A DNA stretch of 64,000 nucleotides from contig NZ_LCTZ01000002.1 of NCBI RefSeq assembly GCF_001413955.1, forward strand, positions 2,528,501 through 2,592,500. Reading direction: 5' to 3'. The position numbers and the translations under genes were made by a program. Under the pieces are notes generated by a model, which had not been told where the DNA came from, made no database searches, and saw nothing but the letters and a program-made list of their open reading frames with translations. Below, piece by piece: positions 41,376-50,620 of this stretch. The number at the start of each line of letters is the position of its first letter. The first letter of the stretch is position 1. The stretch is from Flagellimonas eckloniae (GTDB taxonomy: Bacteria > Bacteroidota > Bacteroidia > Flavobacteriales > Flavobacteriaceae).

Positions 41376-42125
41376 CTATACTTGTGCAAGACCACCATCC
41401 ACCGGTATTTCGGCACCTGTTATATAACTACTATCGGAGGAAGCCAAAAATAAAGCGGTTGTCGCCACCTCATCCGCATTGCCAAACCTTCCCAATGATA
41501 CCATAGATGGTAGACTGGTAGCTAGTTCATCTATATTCTCTTGTGGCACATTGTGTTTTCCATAAATCGGAGTGTCAATCGGTCCTGGGGCAATGGCGTT
41601 CACGCGAATCCCTTTTGGACCAAACTCTGAGGCTAAGGTTCTTGTCACAGAACGCAAGGCGGCCTTACTGGCTGCATAAGCGGCCATCCCACCAAATCCT
41701 TTTACATTTGTGATAGAGGTGTTAAAAATAATGCTTGCCCCTTCATTTAAATCATTGTAAGCTGCCTTCACAGTAAATAGTGGCCCCTTTACGTTAATGT
41801 TATGCACTTCATCAAAAATTTCTTCGGTAAGACCATCAATGGTCTCCAATCTAAATACTCCTGCATTTAGGAACAATACATCAATCTTTCCAAATTTTTC
41901 AACGGTTTTTGCAATCAAATCCTTACTGTCCGAAATACTTGAAGCTTCCGCCTTTACCAAAAGGTAGTCCCCTGAAAGTTCATTTTCCAACGCAGCCAAT
42001 TTCTCCTGACTTCTACCCGTCAAGACCACCTTTGCGCCCTCTTCCAAATACCTTTTTGCTGTTTGCAAGCCCATACCACTTGTTGCTCCTGTAATTACTG
42101 CTACTTTGTTTTCTAGTTTTTTCAT
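41376..42125 (-). CDS. Short-chain dehydrogenase/reductase
   Basis: A 249-residue classical SDR. TGATSGMG nucleotide-binding motif (12-19), NAG at about 87, catalytic S137 region, and Y150-x3-K154. I use ATG 42125, just after which MKKLENK begins; the longer frame (42179) adds 18 residues over the operator region. Substrate unknown. Two TetR-like palindromes lie upstream, so it is likely controlled by the adjacent TetR protein. Confidence 0.85.
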   Translation of the reverse strand: MKKLENKVAVITGATSGMGLQTAKRYLEEGAKVVLTGRSQEKLAALENELSGDYLLVKAEASSISDSKDLIAKTVEKFGKIDVLFLNAGVFRLETIDGLTEEIFDEVHNINVKGPLFTVKAAYNDLNEGASIIFNTSITNVKGFGGMAAYAASKAALRSVTRTLASEFGPKGIRVNAIAPGPIDTPIYGKHNVPQENIDELATSLPSMVSLGRFGNADEVATTALFLASSDSSYITGAEIPVDGGLAQV

Positions 42126-42154
42126 AATACTATATATGTTGCTATATTTATTTT

Positions 42155-42168
42155 GGAACGATTGTTCC
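42155..42168. promoter_or_regulatory. Candidate TetR operator upstream of the SDR gene
   Basis: GGAAC-GATT-GTTCC, perfect palindromic arms. Confidence 0.7.
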
Positions 42169-42189
42169 GATACAAACATATAAATAACA

Positions 42190-42202
42190 GAATGATTGTT
42201 CC
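42190..42202. promoter_or_regulatory. Second TetR-like half-degenerate operator
   Basis: GAAT-GATT-GTTCC; the left arm is weaker than at 42155-42168. Confidence 0.45.
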
Positions 42203-42255
42203 AAATAAAATTTCATGTTTAACATTTGTTTATATTTAATTTCAAAATTCCTTTC

Positions 42256-42828
42256 ATGTCGAATTCTTTTATTGCCGATAAAACTTTTGATAACCAAGAT
42301 TACAGTGAGACACGATTGAAGAAAGCTGATTATGAGAATTGCATCTTCAAGAATTGTAAATTTTCAAATGGTTTTTTGGACAATCAAAACTTTATGGAAT
42401 GTCAGTTTTTAGAGTGTGATCTGACAAATGCGAACGTAAAACATACCATTTTTAAAGAATGCCTGTTCACCAGCTCTAAATTGATGGGACTTCGTTTTGA
42501 AGATTGCAATGATTTTTTATTGGCCGTTGAATTTGAAAACAGTGATTTGAGTTTTGCCTCTTTTTTTCAACTCTCAATCAAAAACACCCCATTTAAAGAT
42601 TGCAAATTAATTGAAACAGACTTTACGGAAGCAGACCTAACACTGTCCACATTTACCAATTGTAATATTGATAGGGCTATTTTCAATCAGACCATTCTTG
42701 AAAAAGCGGATTTTAGAACTTCTTTCAATTTTGATATTGACCCGCAGCAAAACAAGCTCAAAAAGGCCAGGTTCAGTAAGGAAAACCTCATTGGTTTACT
42801 AAAAAAACACGATATTGTAGTTACCTAA
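42256..42828 (+). CDS. Pentapeptide-repeat protein
   Basis: A 190-residue cytosolic protein. ATG 42256 is preferred; the longer frame (42226) adds ten hydrophobic residues. It is built of A(D/N)LxF-type pentapeptide repeats (KADYENCIFKNCKFSN, then LTNANVKHTIFKECLF), giving a right-handed quadrilateral beta-helix. Size fits Qnr-type gyrase-protecting proteins, but no assignment is possible from sequence alone. Confidence 0.75.
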   Translation: MSNSFIADKTFDNQDYSETRLKKADYENCIFKNCKFSNGFLDNQNFMECQFLECDLTNANVKHTIFKECLFTSSKLMGLRFEDCNDFLLAVEFENSDLSFASFFQLSIKNTPFKDCKLIETDFTEADLTLSTFTNCNIDRAIFNQTILEKADFRTSFNFDIDPQQNKLKKARFSKENLIGLLKKHDIVVT

Positions 42829-42838
42829 ATGCTTACCT

Positions 42839-43192
42839 ATGTCTGATAAACTCTGTTTGGAATGTGGAGATAAACTTGTTGGTAGGGTAGATAAAAAATA
42901 CTGTTCCGACCATTGTAGAAATGCCTATAACAACAGACTAAACAAGGATAGTAAAAACCTTGTTAGAAACATCAACAATAAACTAAGAAAGAATTACCGT
43001 ATACTCAACAGTTTCCCCTTAAAAGAAGGAAAGACAAGAACAACCAAAATGCGTTTGATGGACAAAGGTTTTGACTTTGAGTACATCACAAATTTATATA
43101 CCACAAAAAAAGGGAGCACCTATTACTTTGTATATGACCTAGGGTATTTACCACTAGACAACGACTATTATATGATTGTAAAGCGAGAGTAA
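42839..43192 (+). CDS. Zinc-ribbon-like protein of unknown function
   Basis: A 117-residue protein. The N-terminus has C6-x2-C9 and C22-x3-C26 (LCLECGDKL, then KKYCSDHCRNAYNN), as in DUF2116-like zinc ribbons. The rest is basic, with DNA- or RNA-binding character (MRLMDKGFDFEYITNLYTT). It starts 10 bp after the pentapeptide gene and may be co-transcribed. Function unknown. Confidence 0.65.
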   Translation: MSDKLCLECGDKLVGRVDKKYCSDHCRNAYNNRLNKDSKNLVRNINNKLRKNYRILNSFPLKEGKTRTTKMRLMDKGFDFEYITNLYTTKKGSTYYFVYDLGYLPLDNDYYMIVKRE

Positions 43193-43198
43193 GATTTT

Positions 43199-43669
43199 TT
43201 ATTTCCAGTTTTGTGCACTAAGCTTTAATGCGGCGACAACAATATCTTTACGACTAATTTGCCCAACCAAAATATCACTTTTCATTACGGGAAGTCTCCT
43301 TCTATTATGCTTGTCAAAAACCCCTGCAGCATCAAAAATGCTCATATCGTGAGGTATGGTCTGTACATTTTTTGTCATGTACTTTTCAACACTTTTATCT
43401 AAAATTGGTTGGTTAAAATATCTGCTTTCCGAAATTTGCTTCATACAATCCGCCTCAGAAATAATTCCCACCAGGAACCCATTTTTATCCATAACGGGCC
43501 CTCCCGAAATATGATTTTTGGCAAAAGATTCCATCACTTCCAAAATAGATTGCTCTGGAGTAAACGTGACCAATTTTTTAGTCATATAATCCTCCACCAA
43601 TATAGGGGCATCATATTCTTTTTTTGAAGCACCCTTTAATCGTACGCCTTGAAAACTTTTGATTGCCAT
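43199..43669 (-). CDS. CBS-domain pair protein
   Basis: A 156-residue protein with two tandem CBS domains (EDYMTKKLVTFTPEQSILEVMESFAKNHISGGPVMDKNGFLVG in parts; then DKSVEKYMTKNVQTIPHD with RRLPVM). CBS pairs bind adenosyl nucleotides and regulate partner proteins. It is a stand-alone copy; partner unknown. Convergent with the zinc-ribbon gene, six-base gap. Confidence 0.85.
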   Translation of the reverse strand: MAIKSFQGVRLKGASKKEYDAPILVEDYMTKKLVTFTPEQSILEVMESFAKNHISGGPVMDKNGFLVGIISEADCMKQISESRYFNQPILDKSVEKYMTKNVQTIPHDMSIFDAAGVFDKHNRRRLPVMKSDILVGQISRKDIVVAALKLSAQNWK

Positions 43670-43762
43670 AGGGATTTTTTTAAGGTTGAACTATCAATAT
43701 AGGAATTTTTTGCGAATTATCTAAATTTTAGCGCCTGAATATGAGGACTTTTCATAATTTCA

Positions 43763-43770
43763 TACTTTTG
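43763..43770 (+). promoter_or_regulatory. -7 element (TACTTTTG) upstream of the M28 peptidase gene
   Basis: Exact TAnnTTTG match, 20 bp before ATG 43791. Confidence 0.4.
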
Positions 43771-43790
43771 GATACCAACCCTGTCTAACT

Positions 43791-46070
43791 ATGAAGTTTT
43801 CTAGAACTCTTGCCCTTTTGTTACTTGTTTTTGCAGTGTATTGGAGTTATAAATCGTTAATGCCATCCTATCAAAGTAATCAGGACAACCAATTACAATC
43901 CTTTTCCACAGATAGGGCTTTGGCCCATGTTAAAAACCTTTCTAAAGAACCGCACGCAGTTGGTTTTCCAGGGCACCCAAATGCAAGAGGATATATTATC
44001 GCTGAACTTAAAAAACTTGGGCTTGAAACTACTACCCAGGAAGGGTTTAATGCTGGAGATTGGGCCAATTTCAGTAAGGCCACAAACATCTTGGCCAAAA
44101 TTGAAGGCTCGGGAGAAGGAAAAGCATTGCTTTTAATGTCACATTATGATAGCGAACCACACTCCTCCTTCGGCGCAAGTGACGCTGCTAGCGGAGTTGC
44201 AACCATTCTTGAAGGTATACGGGCCTTTTTGGAAGAAAACAAAGCTCCAAAGAACGATATAATTATCCTTATTACAGATGCTGAGGAATTGGGACTTAAT
44301 GGAGCTATTCTTTTTGTTAATAAGCACCCATGGGCGAAAGAGGTTGGATTAGCAATTAATTTTGAGGCTCGAGGTAGCGGCGGGCCCAGTCATATGTTGA
44401 TTGAAACCAATAAGGGCAATGGAACACTCATAAAAGAATTTACAAAAGCAAATCCCAAATATCCTGTTGCCAATTCATTGGCCTATAGTGTCTACAAAAT
44501 GTTACCAAATGATACGGATTTAACCGTTTTTAGAGAAAATGGTGATATAGAGGGTTTCAATTTTGCATTCATAGATGATCACTATGATTATCATACCGCA
44601 CTGGACGCCTATGAAAGATTGGACAAAACCTCGTTAGCGCACCAAGGCAGTTATCTTATGCCTATGCTGTCTCACTTTGGCAATGCTGACCTCAACAACC
44701 TCAAAAGTCTGGATGACTATGTATATTTCAATCTTCCCTTTTTTAGATTGGTTTCGTATCCCTATGAATGGATCTGGCCCATGTTTGGTGGAGCTTTACT
44801 TCTATTTGTATTCTTTTTGTTCTCAGGTCTTAAAGTAAAGAAGCTTAAAGGGAATGAAATTTTAAAAGGGTTTCCTCCACTCTTCTTCGCTTTGATCTTA
44901 AATGGTCTTTTTGGGTATTTTGGGTGGACTGTAATCAAATGGTGGTATCCAGATTTTATTGATATGCTACAGGGCTTCACTTATAATGGGCACACCTATA
45001 TTCTTGTCTTTGTATTTTTTTCCTTGTCGGTCTGTTTTTGGATATATCATAAATTCAGAAAAGTCAAGACCCAAAATCTTTTGGTTGCACCCATTGTTTT
45101 ATGGCTGCTGATTTGCGCGCTTGTAGCTGCCTATTTAAAGGGAGCTAGTTTCTTTATTCTTCCGCTTTTTGCTTTGTTGATTTCTTTTATGGTAATCAAC
45201 AATCAGGATGAACCGCACCCTTTCTTATTATTGTTTTTGGCGCTCCCAGCTATTTTCATCTACGCTCCTTTAATAAAAATGTTTCCTGTTGGACTTGGAT
45301 TAAAAATGATAATTGCAACAACTGTTTTAACGACGCTTTTATTTTTCCTTTTACTTCCATTTTTTGGACTGTTGAAAAACAAAGGACGTTTGGCCTATGC
45401 TGCTCTTTTCCTATTTTTCATATTTAGCATTTCAGCACATATCGACTCAGGTTTCAACAAAGAGCAGCCAAAACCAAGTAGCCTTTTATATGTGTACGAT
45501 ACAGATAAGGATTCCGCCGTTTGGGCCACCTATGACAATCAACCAATTGATTGGAACAAACAATTTTTAGGGAACGAAAAGAGAATTCCAAACCCTGGAG
45601 AATATGAAACACTAACAAGTAAATACCGTACTGAATTTACGTATATAAAGGACGCTCCCAAAAAAGATATACCAATCCCTTGGATAGATACGGTTAAAGA
45701 CACAATAATTGGAAATGAAAGATTTGTTGAATTATGTATCACACCAAAAAGAAATGTCAATCGGTTGGATATTTATACCAATTCCATCAAGTTAAATTCT
45801 GCCAAGGTCAATAATGTTCAGCTTTCTGATTATTTTCTGGAAAACAGGAAAAAAAGATTGATTACCCACTATATCAGTAATAATGAGTACACGGAACTTG
45901 AAGTGAGTTTTCCAAAAAACGAGACGCTAGATCTTACTCTTTACGAATCTTCATATGATCTGCTCACAAACCCTGTGTTTACAATTCCAGAAAGACCAGA
46001 AAATAGTATTCCAATGCCCTTTGTACTAAATGATGCAATTCTAATTACCAAAACGAAAAAATTTGATTAA
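43791..46070 (+). CDS. M28 family membrane-anchored peptidase
   Basis: A 759-residue protein. N-terminal signal/anchor, then M28-type zinc peptidase domain: zinc residues H118, D120 (SHYDSE), D131 (GASDAASG), E165/E166 (DAEELG). From about 325 there are about nine hydrophobic segments, and a soluble C-terminal beta part (residues about 560-755). This resembles Bacteroidota M28 aminopeptidases with a multi-helix tail (Fxna/ERMP1 type). Its last eight bases overlap the next gene. Confidence 0.85.
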   Translation: MKFSRTLALLLLVFAVYWSYKSLMPSYQSNQDNQLQSFSTDRALAHVKNLSKEPHAVGFPGHPNARGYIIAELKKLGLETTTQEGFNAGDWANFSKATNILAKIEGSGEGKALLLMSHYDSEPHSSFGASDAASGVATILEGIRAFLEENKAPKNDIIILITDAEELGLNGAILFVNKHPWAKEVGLAINFEARGSGGPSHMLIETNKGNGTLIKEFTKANPKYPVANSLAYSVYKMLPNDTDLTVFRENGDIEGFNFAFIDDHYDYHTALDAYERLDKTSLAHQGSYLMPMLSHFGNADLNNLKSLDDYVYFNLPFFRLVSYPYEWIWPMFGGALLLFVFFLFSGLKVKKLKGNEILKGFPPLFFALILNGLFGYFGWTVIKWWYPDFIDMLQGFTYNGHTYILVFVFFSLSVCFWIYHKFRKVKTQNLLVAPIVLWLLICALVAAYLKGASFFILPLFALLISFMVINNQDEPHPFLLLFLALPAIFIYAPLIKMFPVGLGLKMIIATTVLTTLLFFLLLPFFGLLKNKGRLAYAALFLFFIFSISAHIDSGFNKEQPKPSSLLYVYDTDKDSAVWATYDNQPIDWNKQFLGNEKRIPNPGEYETLTSKYRTEFTYIKDAPKKDIPIPWIDTVKDTIIGNERFVELCITPKRNVNRLDIYTNSIKLNSAKVNNVQLSDYFLENRKKRLITHYISNNEYTELEVSFPKNETLDLTLYESSYDLLTNPVFTIPERPENSIPMPFVLNDAILITKTKKFD

Positions 46071-46872
46071 AAAAATCGGTGTTTTAGGATGTGGATGGCT
46101 TGGATTTCCACTGGCAAAAAAACTTGTTGGTGAGAATCATTCGGTGTATGGGACCACTACATCCCAAGAAAAATTGGCCCTTTTAAAAAGTGAGAAAATA
46201 GAGCCCTATAAAATATCATTGAATGCCGATGGTATTCATGGTGATATTTATGGCTTTTTATCCAATGTTGATATTCTCATTGTTAATGTTCCACCAAAAC
46301 TAAGAGGTAAAAACACAGAGAGTTTTATTGAAAAAATGAAGCTATTGCATTTAGAAATAAAAAAAAGTTCAGTTTCTAAAGTAATCTTTGTCAGCAGTAC
46401 CTCTGTTTATGGGAATGTTTATGGCGAGGTAACCGAAGAAACCATTTCACTACCATTTACAGAGTCAGGAATTCAGCTTTATGAAAGTGAACAACTTTTT
46501 ATGAAGGATTCCGCATTGAGTACAACAATTATTAGGTTCGGTGGATTAATAGGCCCAGACCGAAACCCAGTGACCATGCTATCAAAACGAAAAAATTTAA
46601 GCAATGGAAACGACCCTGTAAATCTCATTCATTTGTTTGATTGCATCCATATGATAATGACCATTATCAAAAATGGGTATTGGGGGGAATTGTTCAATGG
46701 GGTATATCCATTACATCCCATAAAAAAAGAATATTATACAGAAGAGGCACGAAAAAGAGGCATTTCTCCACCGCATTATGCAGAGAATAGTAAAGAAGGA
46801 GCAGGTAAATTGATTATTTGTAAGAATTTTACTGATAAATCACATCATTTCCTTACCTCAATTATATCTTGA
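46063..46872 (+). CDS. NAD(P)-dependent epimerase/dehydratase-like protein (YeeZ type)
   Basis: A 269-residue extended-SDR protein. GxGxxG is G9-C-G11-W-L-G14 (GVLGCGWLGFPLA). SSTSVYG-like segment VFVSSTSVYGNVYGEV holds the active-site Ser/Tyr region; C-terminal half is shorter than classical epimerases. Starts with TTG at 46063, overlapping the M28 gene by eight bases. Substrate unknown. Confidence 0.75.
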   Translation: MIKKIGVLGCGWLGFPLAKKLVGENHSVYGTTTSQEKLALLKSEKIEPYKISLNADGIHGDIYGFLSNVDILIVNVPPKLRGKNTESFIEKMKLLHLEIKKSSVSKVIFVSSTSVYGNVYGEVTEETISLPFTESGIQLYESEQLFMKDSALSTTIIRFGGLIGPDRNPVTMLSKRKNLSNGNDPVNLIHLFDCIHMIMTIIKNGYWGELFNGVYPLHPIKKEYYTEEARKRGISPPHYAENSKEGAGKLIICKNFTDKSHHFLTSIIS

Positions 46873-46962
46873 TTGACAACAAAAAAATCGCACTTTACAA
46901 CAATTAGGATAATTTTAAGTTAATTAATACACTGATTTTTAATAAGTTAAATGCTCTGCCGT

Positions 46963-46970
46963 TATCTTTG
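46963..46970 (+). promoter_or_regulatory. -7 element (TATCTTTG) upstream of the 46994 gene
   Basis: Exact TAnnTTTG match, 23 bp before ATG 46994. Confidence 0.45.
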
Positions 46971-46993
46971 TAACAGATTAATTTATTAGTGTC

Positions 46994-47368
46994 ATGGGAA
47001 ATTCAAGATTAACAACAAGAATCTTGATGGAAATGGAGAATTTGATTACAAAGAGTAGTACAAGAGAAAACATAACCTCAAGATTTCAAGACTTACATAA
47101 ATCTATTCTAAGAAAGCACTACAATGCTGCAGACGTGGAAATAGACTATCATAGACAACGAATAAAAATGGATGTGGTACTTAACGATCAAGAATACGAT
47201 CCCAATACCATAAACCTAGTGGTGTGTACAATCCCGGTAAATCTTTTTTATAAGGACTTAGCCTCCTTTTTAAGGTCTTGTTTATTGAAAGATGTAAAAA
47301 GTCTAGCCTTTTATGCCAGTTTACTGCGAAAACATACAGATAAAGACATTTCAATGTTAGTGCTTTAA
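46994..47368 (+). CDS. Unknown 124-residue soluble protein
   Basis: MGNSRLTTRILMEMENLI then a charged helix and an alpha/beta region (YHRQRIKMDVVLNDQEYDP, TINLVVCTIPVNLFYKDLASFLRS). No signal, membrane segment or motif that I know. It has its own exact -7 element and its own terminator, so it is a monocistronic gene and likely real. Confidence 0.6.
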   Translation: MGNSRLTTRILMEMENLITKSSTRENITSRFQDLHKSILRKHYNAADVEIDYHRQRIKMDVVLNDQEYDPNTINLVVCTIPVNLFYKDLASFLRSCLLKDVKSLAFYASLLRKHTDKDISMLVL

Positions 47369-47389
47369 AAGCATTGAAAACCGCAATTG

Positions 47390-47416
47390 AAAAAGATGCC
47401 CAAGGGTATCTTTTTT
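47390..47416 (+). terminator. Terminator of the 46994 gene
   Basis: AAAAAGAT-GCCC / GGGT-ATCTTTTT hairpin with a 2-base loop (one G-U pair), followed by T-rich sequence. Confidence 0.8.
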
Positions 47417-47466
47417 GTTTTTAAGGCATATAGTATTCTTTAACAGGATTATACCAATAATTTTTT

Positions 47467-47474
47467 TAGTTTTG
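47467..47474 (+). promoter_or_regulatory. -7 element (TAGTTTTG) upstream of the 47494 gene
   Basis: Exact TAnnTTTG match, 19 bp before ATG 47494. Confidence 0.4.
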
Positions 47475-47493
47475 GCGCACTAAACTAAGATAC

Positions 47494-48189
47494 ATGAGAA
47501 AGATTGTTTTGATATTACTTCTATTTGTGGGGGTAAATGCTGTTTCACAGACCAAAAGTGAATTGTTAAAACACTATGAGGCTTTTTATAAAGAAATGCG
47601 TCTGCAAAGTGATGTTAATGGAGTTATAAATGCCATGACTCATCTTAACGTGCTTTCTCCATCCAAAGAACGAAAAGATACCTTGGCCTATGTATATATG
47701 AACAATAATCAGCATCTTCAGGCACTCAATACTATCGGAATTGATAAAAATGAGGATGACTCTGATTTGGCCGTACAAGTAAAAGCAGTTTCCCTAAAGG
47801 CATTGAATCAACCCAAAAGAGCACTAGAACATTTTGAAATCCTTTTCACCAGAAGCCCATCACCATACTTGGCCTATGAATTGGCAGATCTTAAAATACA
47901 AACTGGGGATAATGATGGCGCAGCGGGGAATGTTGAATTTGGCATTGCCAATTCCAAGGATGATATGAAGTATGCCTTTTACGAAAGACAACAACCTTAC
48001 GAAGTTCCTCTAAAAGCTGCTTTCTTACATTTAAAAGGTTTGATTGCGTACAATAAGGACAAAGCCAATATTAATGCTGCGGTTGCTTTAATTGATGAGG
48101 CATTGCAGCTAGAACCTAATTTCAACCTAGCTAGTTTAAGTAAACAGGCATTGGAAGCTAGAAAGGAAAAACCTGAAGGACAAGAATAA
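47494..48189 (+). CDS. Exported TPR-like protein
   Basis: A 231-residue protein with a signal peptide (1-18, ending AVSQ). Degenerate tetratricopeptide helices follow (AYVYMNNNQHLQALNTIG, then VKAVSLKALNQPKRALEHFEILF, LADLKIQTGDNDGAAGNVE, and LHLKGLIAYNKDKANINAAVALIDEALQLEP). Periplasmic scaffold role is the natural guess. Function unknown. Convergent with the SnoaL-like gene. Confidence 0.7.
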   Translation: MRKIVLILLLFVGVNAVSQTKSELLKHYEAFYKEMRLQSDVNGVINAMTHLNVLSPSKERKDTLAYVYMNNNQHLQALNTIGIDKNEDDSDLAVQVKAVSLKALNQPKRALEHFEILFTRSPSPYLAYELADLKIQTGDNDGAAGNVEFGIANSKDDMKYAFYERQQPYEVPLKAAFLHLKGLIAYNKDKANINAAVALIDEALQLEPNFNLASLSKQALEARKEKPEGQE

Positions 48190-48192
48190 AAA

Positions 48193-48690
48193 TTATTTCT
48201 TTTTTAAAGAAAGAAGTAATATGCTATCCTTTTCTTTTTTAAGTTGGATAAGTTCCGTGACATTTTCATTGGGTACGGCAATTGAAAGGACATAATGGGT
48301 AATTTTCCATCCATCGTTTTCCTTTTTTACAACACCAGAACCCCTGCAAAGTTTCATTTGGGTATCCAGCAATTCATCGAACCAGGCAAAATCCTTGGTT
48401 TCATTGATATAAATATTACGTTCCACAGCCGTAAAACTCCATGCTTTGCCCCTATCAAAATAAGGCTTTGAAAATTCCTTAAAAGCTTTGTTTTGCCAAT
48501 TTTCGGTGGCATCTGTTCCAATAAAAACCCCATCATCGGTCATCTTGTCAAAATAGGAATCAAAATCGGCATTTGCAGCAGCCTGATGCCAATCATCCAA
48601 TAACTGAGCAATCGCATCTTTTTCCTTTGTTTGGCCGCTAACTGCCAATGTTAAAACCAGCAGCAGATGTGGTATTAATTTAGTTCTCAT
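48193..48690 (-). CDS. Exported SnoaL/DUF4440-like protein
   Basis: A 165-residue protein with a signal peptide (1-19). The mature part has the NTF2-like fold of DUF4440/SnoaL (AIAQLLDDWHQAAANADFDSYFDKMTDDGVFIGTDATE, in parts; AWFDELLDTQ; GWKITHYVLSIAVP). NTF2-like proteins can be isomerases, hydrolases or binding proteins; activity unknown. Its start overlaps the end of the upstream lipoprotein gene by 11 bases. Confidence 0.75.
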   Translation of the reverse strand: MRTKLIPHLLLVLTLAVSGQTKEKDAIAQLLDDWHQAAANADFDSYFDKMTDDGVFIGTDATENWQNKAFKEFSKPYFDRGKAWSFTAVERNIYINETKDFAWFDELLDTQMKLCRGSGVVKKENDGWKITHYVLSIAVPNENVTELIQLKKEKDSILLLSLKKK

Positions 48691-49177
48691 TTAAAATCAT
48701 TTTTTTGTCCAGCTGACTATTCATAACAACATTAAACTGCTTTCGCAATGCATTATAAGCCGTTAACATCTCTATTGTGGGCTGGGTAGCATCCATATGG
48801 TTTAAAATACTTGCCTTTACTTTTAGCATATAGGTTTTGAGCACCCGTAATCTACTCTTGATCTGAAGTTCATCAAACGGCTCTGGAAATTCGGCCTTGT
48901 ACAAAAGTTTCTCCTTTTCAATAAGGTCATCAATGGCCAAAATTAAATCTTCATTGTTTTTTGCTTTGTACAAAACATCAAAACTACTTGTCAAATCCCT
49001 AAATTCTACCCATTCTTCCAAAATAGCAGTTGCCTCTGGGTTCATCACAAACTTCTTTGGCATTTTCTGATAATTGAAAACAAGCTCCGTAGATTCATTT
49101 TCATTAGAAAGCCCATCACTATTTTTACACCCCATTACGAGTGTAAAAACTACGATTATACATAACAATTTTCGCAT
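48680..49177 (-). CDS. Lipoprotein of unknown function
   Basis: A 165-residue protein with a lipobox at the N-terminus (LVMGC17-KNS). Mature part is helical (EEWVEFRDLTSSFDVLYKAKNN, then LEAILDDLIEKEKLLYKA-like helices). No family known. It overlaps the SnoaL-like gene downstream by 11 bases, so the two are translationally coupled. Confidence 0.65.
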   Translation of the reverse strand: MRKLLCIIVVFTLVMGCKNSDGLSNENESTELVFNYQKMPKKFVMNPEATAILEEWVEFRDLTSSFDVLYKAKNNEDLILAIDDLIEKEKLLYKAEFPEPFDELQIKSRLRVLKTYMLKVKASILNHMDATQPTIEMLTAYNALRKQFNVVMNSQLDKKMILNEN

Positions 49178-49241
49178 AGGCGAATGTACAAATTTTAATA
49201 AAGGCTATCTTTACTCGTCAATTCAATTAACTCTAATTTAA

Positions 49242-50189
49242 ATGCAAAAACCTATCCTTATTCTTGGTGCATGTGGCCAAATAGGCACAGAACTAACATT
49301 TGAATTAAGGGCCAAATATGGTTCTGAAAATGTAATAGCGAGCGACATTAGGGAAGGTAGCGAAGTGCTTATGAACTCTGGCCCATTTGAACTTTTGGAT
49401 GCCACAAACTACGAAGCTATTGAAGATGTGGTGATGCATTACGAAATTGATGAGGTTTTTTTAATGGCCGCCATGCTTAGTGCCACTGCGGAAAAGTTTC
49501 CCATGCGTGCTTGGAATTTAAATATGAACTCTCTTTTCAACGTACTCAATCTTGCCAAGGAAAGAAAAATAAATAAAGTTTTTTGGCCCTCCAGTATTGC
49601 TGTTTTTGGTCCAAATACGCCTAAAAAAAATACACCACAAAATACGATAATGGAACCCAGTACGGTCTATGGAATAAGCAAGCAAGCTGGAGAACGTTGG
49701 TGCGAATATTATTTTAAAAAATTTGGGGTTGATGTGCGCAGTGTTCGGTATCCTGGGCTAATAAGTTGGAAAACGATGCCTGGTGGAGGCACTACGGATT
49801 ATGCTGTTGAAATATATCATGAAGCATTGAAAAGCGGAAAATACCAATGCTTTCTGGATAAGGACACCAAATTACCCATGATGTTTATGGATGATGCCAT
49901 TACGGCAACAATGAGCTTAATGGAAAGTAAACCTGAAAAACTCTCTGTGAGGTCATCTTATAATTTGGGCAGTATGAGTTTTACTCCAAAAGAAATGGCT
50001 AAGAGCATTCAGAAAAACATTCCAGATTTTAAAATAACCTATGCCCCGGATTTTAGACAACAAATTGCGGATTCTTGGCCAAGTAGTATTGATGATTCCG
50101 CTGCAGCCCATGACTGGAATTGGAAACCTAAATTTGATTTGGAAACTACCACGAAGGAAATGTTGGGCAATCTTAAACAAGCACTTTAG
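49242..50189 (+). CDS. L-threonine 3-dehydrogenase, SDR type
   Basis: A 315-residue extended SDR. GxxGxxG is G9-A-C-G12-Q-I-G15, with catalytic Y143-x3-K147 and SSIAVFGP before it. The segments MEPSTVYGISKQAGERWCEYY and RSVRYPGLIS match NAD-dependent threonine dehydrogenases of the flavobacterial KUC-1 type, which oxidise L-threonine to 2-amino-3-oxobutyrate. Overlaps the moaC stop by four bases, convergent. Confidence 0.8.
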   Translation: MQKPILILGACGQIGTELTFELRAKYGSENVIASDIREGSEVLMNSGPFELLDATNYEAIEDVVMHYEIDEVFLMAAMLSATAEKFPMRAWNLNMNSLFNVLNLAKERKINKVFWPSSIAVFGPNTPKKNTPQNTIMEPSTVYGISKQAGERWCEYYFKKFGVDVRSVRYPGLISWKTMPGGGTTDYAVEIYHEALKSGKYQCFLDKDTKLPMMFMDDAITATMSLMESKPEKLSVRSSYNLGSMSFTPKEMAKSIQKNIPDFKITYAPDFRQQIADSWPSSIDDSAAAHDWNWKPKFDLETTTKEMLGNLKQAL

Positions 50190-50617
50190 GTCGCAGTCCC
50201 AATATCTGACTTACCACCTGTCTTTTTCAGGAGTTTTATATGATGGATTTCAACCCCTTTGTCAATGGGTTTCAGCATATCATACATATTGAGTGCTACA
50301 ACACTTGCACCATGCATTGCCTCAACCTCAACTCCAGTCTTATAAAAAGTCTTTACCGTAATTTTAACAGTTATGTCCAGGCCATTTATCTCATACGCTA
50401 TAGCACAATGCTCAACGGGTAAAGGATGACAATCGGGCAGCAAATCCGCTGTCTTTTTTACTCCCAAAAACCCAGCGGCCCTACTCATGGAAAAAACATC
50501 CCCTTTGGGAACAGTTTTCTCTTGGATCGCCTTTATGGTTTCTTTGGAACTTACCTTCACTACCGCTTGGGCAATGGCTGTTCTATGGGTAGCTTGTTTT
50601 TGTGTAATATCAACCAT
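50186..50617 (-). CDS. moaC: Cyclic pyranopterin monophosphate synthase MoaC
   Basis: A 143-residue MoaC that forms cyclic pyranopterin monophosphate in molybdenum cofactor synthesis, together with MoaA. Conserved residues include CHPL (catalytic His), EVEAMHGAS, and the C-terminal DKG...GGKSD. It starts at MVDIT, shorter by a few residues than enterobacterial MoaC but normal for the family. Its last four bases overlap the threonine dehydrogenase stop. Confidence 0.9.
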   Translation of the reverse strand: MVDITQKQATHRTAIAQAVVKVSSKETIKAIQEKTVPKGDVFSMSRAAGFLGVKKTADLLPDCHPLPVEHCAIAYEINGLDITVKITVKTFYKTGVEVEAMHGASVVALNMYDMLKPIDKGVEIHHIKLLKKTGGKSDIGTAT

Positions 50618-50620
50618 GTG

